This document shows, in pieces, positions 60,142-64,000 of a stretch of 64,000 nt of DNA (positions are counted from its first letter, which is position 1; every line of letters starts with the position of its first letter). Source of the stretch: Beijerinckiaceae bacterium (GTDB lineage: Bacteria; Pseudomonadota; Alphaproteobacteria; Rhizobiales; Beijerinckiaceae); assembly GCA_947452455.1 (NCBI GenBank), contig CANGBX010000004.1, positions 1 through 64,000 on the forward strand, in the 5' to 3' direction. The translations under genes were made by a program, and so were the position numbers. Below the pieces are notes generated by a model. The model worked only from the letters and a program-made list of their open reading frames with translations, was not told the origin of the DNA and ran no database searches.

Positions 60142-60858
60142 GTGTACGGACATCGCGCGCGCATCGGCTACACATCTGTTGCTTTCGTGTCGGAGGTCTT
60201 CCCCTATTCCTTCTATAAAATGGCACCGGATGGGGTGACGCTGGCACTGATCACCATCCAGCAATCCGAATTTTCCAAAAACGAAATGGATCGCCTCTAC
60301 GAAGATACAATGAAGGGGGCCGAAGCACTGGCGCGCTCTGGTGTTGATCTTCTGGTTCTGGGTGGTCGACCCGTGCTGCTCTCGCGGGGGGGAAAACTCG
60401 CCGATATTGAAAAATCTGTCAGCGATCGGCTCGGCGTGAAAGTCACAACCGATGCCAGCGCACAATTGGCGGCTTTTCACGCGCTCGGCAGCAAAACAAT
60501 TGCAACGGTCCACCCCTTTGCTGAAGGTGATAATGACCGCCACGACCGCATGATCGAACAATTGGGGCTCACTCCGGCGGGCTCGCTTGGCGGGGGGTGC
60601 GATCTGATTGGCCTGCCCAAATTGCCCCTTTCGAAAGCCCTAGAATGGGGCCGCGAAATGAAGAAGCGCAGTCCACAAGCCGACACGCTTCTTTTCCCCT
60701 GTCCGCATTGGGCGGTGGTCGAGGCGATTGACCCGCTTGAACAGGAATTGGGCGTGACCGTAGTGACCAATCTCCAAGCCACTCTTTGGCATGCTTTGCG
60801 GACCTTGGGGCTGAAAGACAAAATTGCCGGTTACGGGCGGCTTTTGCGCGAGCTTTGA
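60142..60858 (+). CDS. Asp/Glu racemase-superfamily protein (maleate isomerase-like)
   Basis: A GTG at 60142 starts the 238-residue protein, one base after the receptor stop. MYGHRARIGYTSV, DLLVLGGRPVLLSRG and LLFPCPHWAVVEAIDPLEQE show the same fold as at 50148. Here the second catalytic position keeps a cysteine (PCPHW), but the first reads LGGRP. One-cysteine enzymes in this family include arylmalonate decarboxylase, so decarboxylase or isomerase activity is possible. The pair repeats the receptor/racemase pairing. Confidence 0.86.
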   Translation: MYGHRARIGYTSVAFVSEVFPYSFYKMAPDGVTLALITIQQSEFSKNEMDRLYEDTMKGAEALARSGVDLLVLGGRPVLLSRGGKLADIEKSVSDRLGVKVTTDASAQLAAFHALGSKTIATVHPFAEGDNDRHDRMIEQLGLTPAGSLGGGCDLIGLPKLPLSKALEWGREMKKRSPQADTLLFPCPHWAVVEAIDPLEQELGVTVVTNLQATLWHALRTLGLKDKIAGYGRLLREL

Positions 60859-61043
60859 TCCAAATCCCCCTTTCCTTACGGGGCCTCTCTCGCTTATCCT
60901 TCATGAAACAGCGGCCTTCAAGAATGCCGCGAACAAGGGATGGAGAGGCTCTGGAGGAACTGCGCTGCTTTTCATGCGCGCCATTCTCCTGAACTCCGCT
61001 TTTGAAGCACCCGCCAGACCTTGCGTCTGGTTGGCAGATCGTC

Positions 61044-61057
61044 GCGCTCATGAGCGC
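61044..61057. promoter_or_regulatory. Perfect 14-base palindrome before the NicX-like gene
   Basis: GCGCTCATGAGCGC at 61044-61057 is self-complementary and ends 7 bases before the AGAAGG ribosome site and 21 bases before the ATG. A smaller hairpin, CCAGAC/GTCTGG at 61014-61030, lies upstream. The site could be an operator or a 5' UTR hairpin. Confidence 0.35.
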
Positions 61058-61078
61058 AGATAAAAGAAGGACAAGAAA

Positions 61079-62272
61079 ATGACCTTTGTTCCTCCAAGCT
61101 ATGAAGACATTGTCGCATCTCCCTATGCGACGGCTCTCCCGTCTCCATGGGTGTCGCCGTCCACCGAGACGCGCAACTACTTCCAGGCCATCGAAAACAT
61201 GATCAAGGTTTTCGCGGTCAAGCCGGGCGAGGAAATGCTCTTCCTCACCGACCCTCTGCTGGATCGGCGCGTGGTCGATGCCATCACGGGCGTTGCCAAT
61301 GCACGCGGCGTCTTCCCGCGCGAATATATGGCGCACACGACGCAGATTATGGATTGCCCGGACGAATGCCGCGCCATGGTCGAAAAGGCGGATTTCGTGG
61401 TGTCGTCTTGGTTCTGCTCGGTCAATGCCCCGCTGTTCAACAAGCTGCGCAAGGAAAAAGGGCAGCGCTGGGTCAAGATCACCTATTTCCGCAACCTTGA
61501 TTTGCTGCATACGCCCCAAGCGCGGTTCCCTGTTGAGCTTGTCGGCGAGATTATCCGCGCCACTGCGCGCATGTATCCCAAGACTGAAAACTTCACCATG
61601 TCCTTCTCGGATCCGCGCGGCACGGATTTGCAGATCAAATTCACACCCGACATGGTGAAGAATCTGCATCAGGGCAATCGCTGGCGCGGTAAAGATATTG
61701 CCGATGAAGCCGGCTGCTATGTCCACTATCTGCCAACACATGGCCCGAACATTTATGATCGTACCTGCTTCAAACGCGAGCCCGGCGCCCATGCCGATAT
61801 GCAAGGTGTGGTCTTTCCACAATGGGCGGTTGGCTTCAAAAAGCCTTTCACCGAGAAAATAGGCATCGAATATAAAGATGATCTTGTCGTGAAAGTGCAT
61901 GGCAAGTCGATGGAAGCGGAAATCTTGCGCGACATGCTGGTCGGCGTGAACGCGCATCTGCATGAGCTAGGCTGCGGTTTCAATCCGAAATATCCGCGCT
62001 TCAAAGCCTACCCGGCGGGCTCCAATGCGCCCGGCTGTTTGCATTTTGGTACCGACAGCGACAAGCGTAGCGACTTCATGAACCGTATGGTGCCGCGTTG
62101 GGAAGAACCCCATACGCACCAAGACTGCGTTGCTTTCGATATGACTGTGAAGCTCGGCAAGACAACGCTGATCGACAATGGCTTCCTCATGGCTTTGCGT
62201 GATCCGCAGGTCATTGCAGAAGCCAGCAAGCATGGTGATCCGGTGGAGCTGCTTGAAGCTTTCGTCGAATAA
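61079..62272 (+). CDS. M29/NicX-like metalloenzyme (2,5-dihydroxypyridine dioxygenase-like)
   Basis: The 397-residue protein follows AGAAGG. It has the aminopeptidase-T/NicX pattern with PGEEMLFLTD near 49, VVSSWFCSVNAP near 107, ENFTMSFSDPRGTDLQIKFT near 170, VVKVHGKSMEA near 270, NPKY near 302, a histidine in GCLHF near 322 and HTHQD near 345-349. NicX binds Fe(II) with two His and one Asp (HxD) and opens 2,5-dihydroxypyridine; the HTHQD site fits this. It lacks a signal peptide. Two TctC receptors follow in the same direction. The substrate is inferred, not proven. Confidence 0.85.
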   Translation: MTFVPPSYEDIVASPYATALPSPWVSPSTETRNYFQAIENMIKVFAVKPGEEMLFLTDPLLDRRVVDAITGVANARGVFPREYMAHTTQIMDCPDECRAMVEKADFVVSSWFCSVNAPLFNKLRKEKGQRWVKITYFRNLDLLHTPQARFPVELVGEIIRATARMYPKTENFTMSFSDPRGTDLQIKFTPDMVKNLHQGNRWRGKDIADEAGCYVHYLPTHGPNIYDRTCFKREPGAHADMQGVVFPQWAVGFKKPFTEKIGIEYKDDLVVKVHGKSMEAEILRDMLVGVNAHLHELGCGFNPKYPRFKAYPAGSNAPGCLHFGTDSDKRSDFMNRMVPRWEEPHTHQDCVAFDMTVKLGKTTLIDNGFLMALRDPQVIAEASKHGDPVELLEAFVE

Positions 62273-62286
62273 AAAGGGGAATGGGG

Positions 62287-63366
62287 ATGAGGTTCAAAAC
62301 TTTCCTGACAGCTGGCCTCCTGCTGGTAAGCGCCACATCGGCTATGGCCCAGACGCCCTTCTATCAGGGAAAAGTTCTCACCCTTCTCATCAATTACGGT
62401 GTCGGCGGCAATGCCGACACCGAAGCGCGCGTCTATCAGCGCCATCTCGCCAAACATATTCCGGGCAAGCCAGACATTATCATTCAGAATGCGCCGGGTG
62501 CCGGCGGCTTCACTGCGATGAACATGCTGGGGCTCGGTATCAATGTGAAAGCCGACGGCTTCACAGCCGGATATTTTACAACGAGCGCGATTGCCCCACT
62601 CATTGATGACCCTGCACTCAAAGTGAAAATGGCTGATTTTGCCATTATCGGGGGCGCGCGGGGCTGGAACATGGTCTATGCGCGCAAAGACCTCATTTCC
62701 AGCGGTCTGACAAAGCCAGAAGATTTTATCAAAGCTAAGTCGATTTATCTCGCGGGCTATAGCCGCGCGTCCTCGCACGACACACGTCTGCGTCTTGCGA
62801 TGGAAATTTTTGAAATGCCCTATACGGTAGTCACCGGTTTTCCGGGCACGGCGCAAATCAATAAGGCAATGCTGCAAAATGAGATCAATCTCACAGGCTC
62901 ATCACTACCCGGCTATATGACGCAGGTTATGCCCCAGATCATGCAGACCGGCGTTGGTGTGCCATTGTTCCAATATCCGGTGATCGGAAAAGACGGAAAA
63001 CCAGCGGGCAATCCTGCTCTTGGCAAGTTCGGTCTGGAAACGATGGACAAGGTTTATGAACGCGCTTTCGGTAAGCCGCCATCGGGACCGAAGTGGGAAG
63101 CATTGCTGCTGATGAGTGACATTGGTACGCAGATGCAGCGCGGATTGATGCTGCCAAAAGCTGCGCCGAAAGAAGCCGTCAGCGCGCTTCGTCTCGCCTT
63201 CGACGGCATTATGAAGGATCCGGCTTTCATTGAAGATTATAAGAAAGTCACCAGCGAAGAGCCTGACCTCGTGCGTGGCGAAGATCTACTTCCTCTATTT
63301 GATCGCATGAGCAAAGTGGATCCGGCCATCAGGAAGGTTCTGCGCGATTCTATCGGCAACGAATAA
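62287..63366 (+). CDS. TctC-type periplasmic binding protein, paired with NicX-like enzyme
   Basis: With the ATG at 62287 (AAAGGGGAATGGGG upstream) the protein has 359 residues. A signal peptide ends SAMA|QT near residue 22, followed by PFYQGKVLTLLINYGVGGNA and IQNAPGAGGFTAMNMLG. The NAPGAG loop replaces NMPGAG, and this protein is less like the other receptors. It lies 14 bases after the NicX-like gene. The next receptor gene is 11 bases downstream. Confidence 0.9.
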   Translation: MRFKTFLTAGLLLVSATSAMAQTPFYQGKVLTLLINYGVGGNADTEARVYQRHLAKHIPGKPDIIIQNAPGAGGFTAMNMLGLGINVKADGFTAGYFTTSAIAPLIDDPALKVKMADFAIIGGARGWNMVYARKDLISSGLTKPEDFIKAKSIYLAGYSRASSHDTRLRLAMEIFEMPYTVVTGFPGTAQINKAMLQNEINLTGSSLPGYMTQVMPQIMQTGVGVPLFQYPVIGKDGKPAGNPALGKFGLETMDKVYERAFGKPPSGPKWEALLLMSDIGTQMQRGLMLPKAAPKEAVSALRLAFDGIMKDPAFIEDYKKVTSEEPDLVRGEDLLPLFDRMSKVDPAIRKVLRDSIGNE

Positions 63367-63377
63367 AGGCGGGCCCC

Positions 63378-64000
63378 ATGCGTAAGCCCCTCTTTATCGC
63401 AGCCCTCGCACTTCTAGCCAGCCTTCCGGCGAAAGCTGATGCTCTCGTTGATTTCTATCGCGGCAAACAGCTGACAATCATTGTCGGATATGGCCCAGGT
63501 GGCGGCTATGATCTCTACGGCCGTCTTGTTGCGCGCCATATCAGCCGCCACATGCCGGGCGCCCCCAATGCAGTGGTGCAGAACATGCCGGGCGCCGGAA
63601 GCCTTCGCGCGGCAAACCATATTTACAATACAGCGCCACGTGACGGCACGGCCTTTGGCATATTCGCGCGCAATGTTCCGCTGATGGGGCTCTCAGGCCA
63701 TAATCCGGCTGTGCAATTTGATCCGCGTAAATTCAACTGGATCGGATCTTCCGCCAGCTTTGCTGATGACGCCTATCTTCTCTTTCTGCGCAAAGATGCG
63801 AAAAGTGGAACGATAGAAGCTGCCCGCAATTTGTCGGGAGCACCGATTATTCTCGGCTCAACGGGCGAAGGCTCACCCGGCTATGATGTGCCCAATTTGC
63901 TACGCGATATTCTCAAGCTCAATTTCAAAATGATTGCGGGCTTTCCGGATGGCGGCTCGGTCAATCTGGCGGCCGACCGCGGTGAAGTAGATGGACGAAT
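63378..64000 (+). CDS. TctC-type periplasmic binding protein (3' end outside window)
   Basis: An ATG at 63378 opens a frame that stays open to the last base of the window, so the protein is truncated at about 207 residues. The start MRKPLFIAALALLASLPAKA is a signal peptide. It is followed by DFYRGKQLTIIVGYGPGGGY and QNMPGAGSLRAANHIYN, and later NWIGSSASFADDAYLLF and GSPGYDVPNLLRD. It is the second receptor after the NicX-like gene. This is one of the best matches to the family in the window. Confidence 0.92.
   Translation, partial: MRKPLFIAALALLASLPAKADALVDFYRGKQLTIIVGYGPGGGYDLYGRLVARHISRHMPGAPNAVVQNMPGAGSLRAANHIYNTAPRDGTAFGIFARNVPLMGLSGHNPAVQFDPRKFNWIGSSASFADDAYLLFLRKDAKSGTIEAARNLSGAPIILGSTGEGSPGYDVPNLLRDILKLNFKMIAGFPDGGSVNLAADRGEVDGR

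Overview
The window looks like chromosomal DNA of an alphaproteobacterium of the Hyphomicrobiales (Rhizobiales) type. Evidence is a TPP-riboswitch-led thiOSG operon, many orphan TctC-type periplasmic binding proteins, alphaproteobacterial catabolic families, tight gene packing and moderately high GC. Genus and species cannot be read from it. No rRNA, tRNA, CRISPR array, phage or intact insertion sequence was seen. About 56 protein genes are supported, most of them in tight operons.

Layout. (1) 1-7311: the end of a truncated HNH-like gene, the thiamine operon on the minus strand, and small or membrane genes, including a potassium-channel-like protein with two voltage-sensor domains and one pore. 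(2) 7555-11683: an aromatic-type FAD monooxygenase, a TctC-type binding protein, a secreted class II aldolase and an SGNH hydrolase. (3) 11696-25242: a ten-gene minus-strand operon (ABC importer, CapA-like metallophosphatase, two MmgE/PrpD proteins, FAH hydrolase, alpha/beta hydrolase, TctC protein). It diverges from a LysR regulator with two tandem HTH domains, followed by an extradiol-dioxygenase-like VOC protein and a PrpB-like lyase. (4) 25297-32635: a four-gene operon of two large secreted paralogues related to the M29/NicX metalloenzyme fold, plus a MacB/LolCDE-type ABC exporter with a His/Asp-rich loop. (5) 32803-42622: an LLM flavin oxidoreductase, an enolase-superfamily/binding-protein/permease operon, two bicupin proteins and a TctC protein. 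(6) 42763-49826: LeuC-like, LeuD-like and isocitrate-lyase-like genes, a crotonase, an alpha/beta hydrolase lacking its nucleophile, a GST, a TctC protein and an SDR. (7) 50148-64000: three Asp/Glu-racemase-like proteins, four TctC proteins, a YgiQ radical SAM protein, a second enolase/binding-protein/permease module and a cytosolic NicX-like metalloenzyme.

How it works together. Beyond the thiamine, channel and radical SAM genes, the window reads as an accessory island for scavenging organic acids and ring compounds. The recurring unit is one periplasmic binding protein beside one catabolic enzyme, seen eight times with TctC-type proteins and three times with AfuA-type proteins. No TctA/TctB membrane partner and no ATPase for the AfuA-type permeases lies in the window, so these proteins must share membrane components encoded elsewhere or act as sensors. 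The ten-gene operon with its double-HTH regulator is the best candidate for an undescribed catabolic system. Its substrate cannot be read from the sequence.
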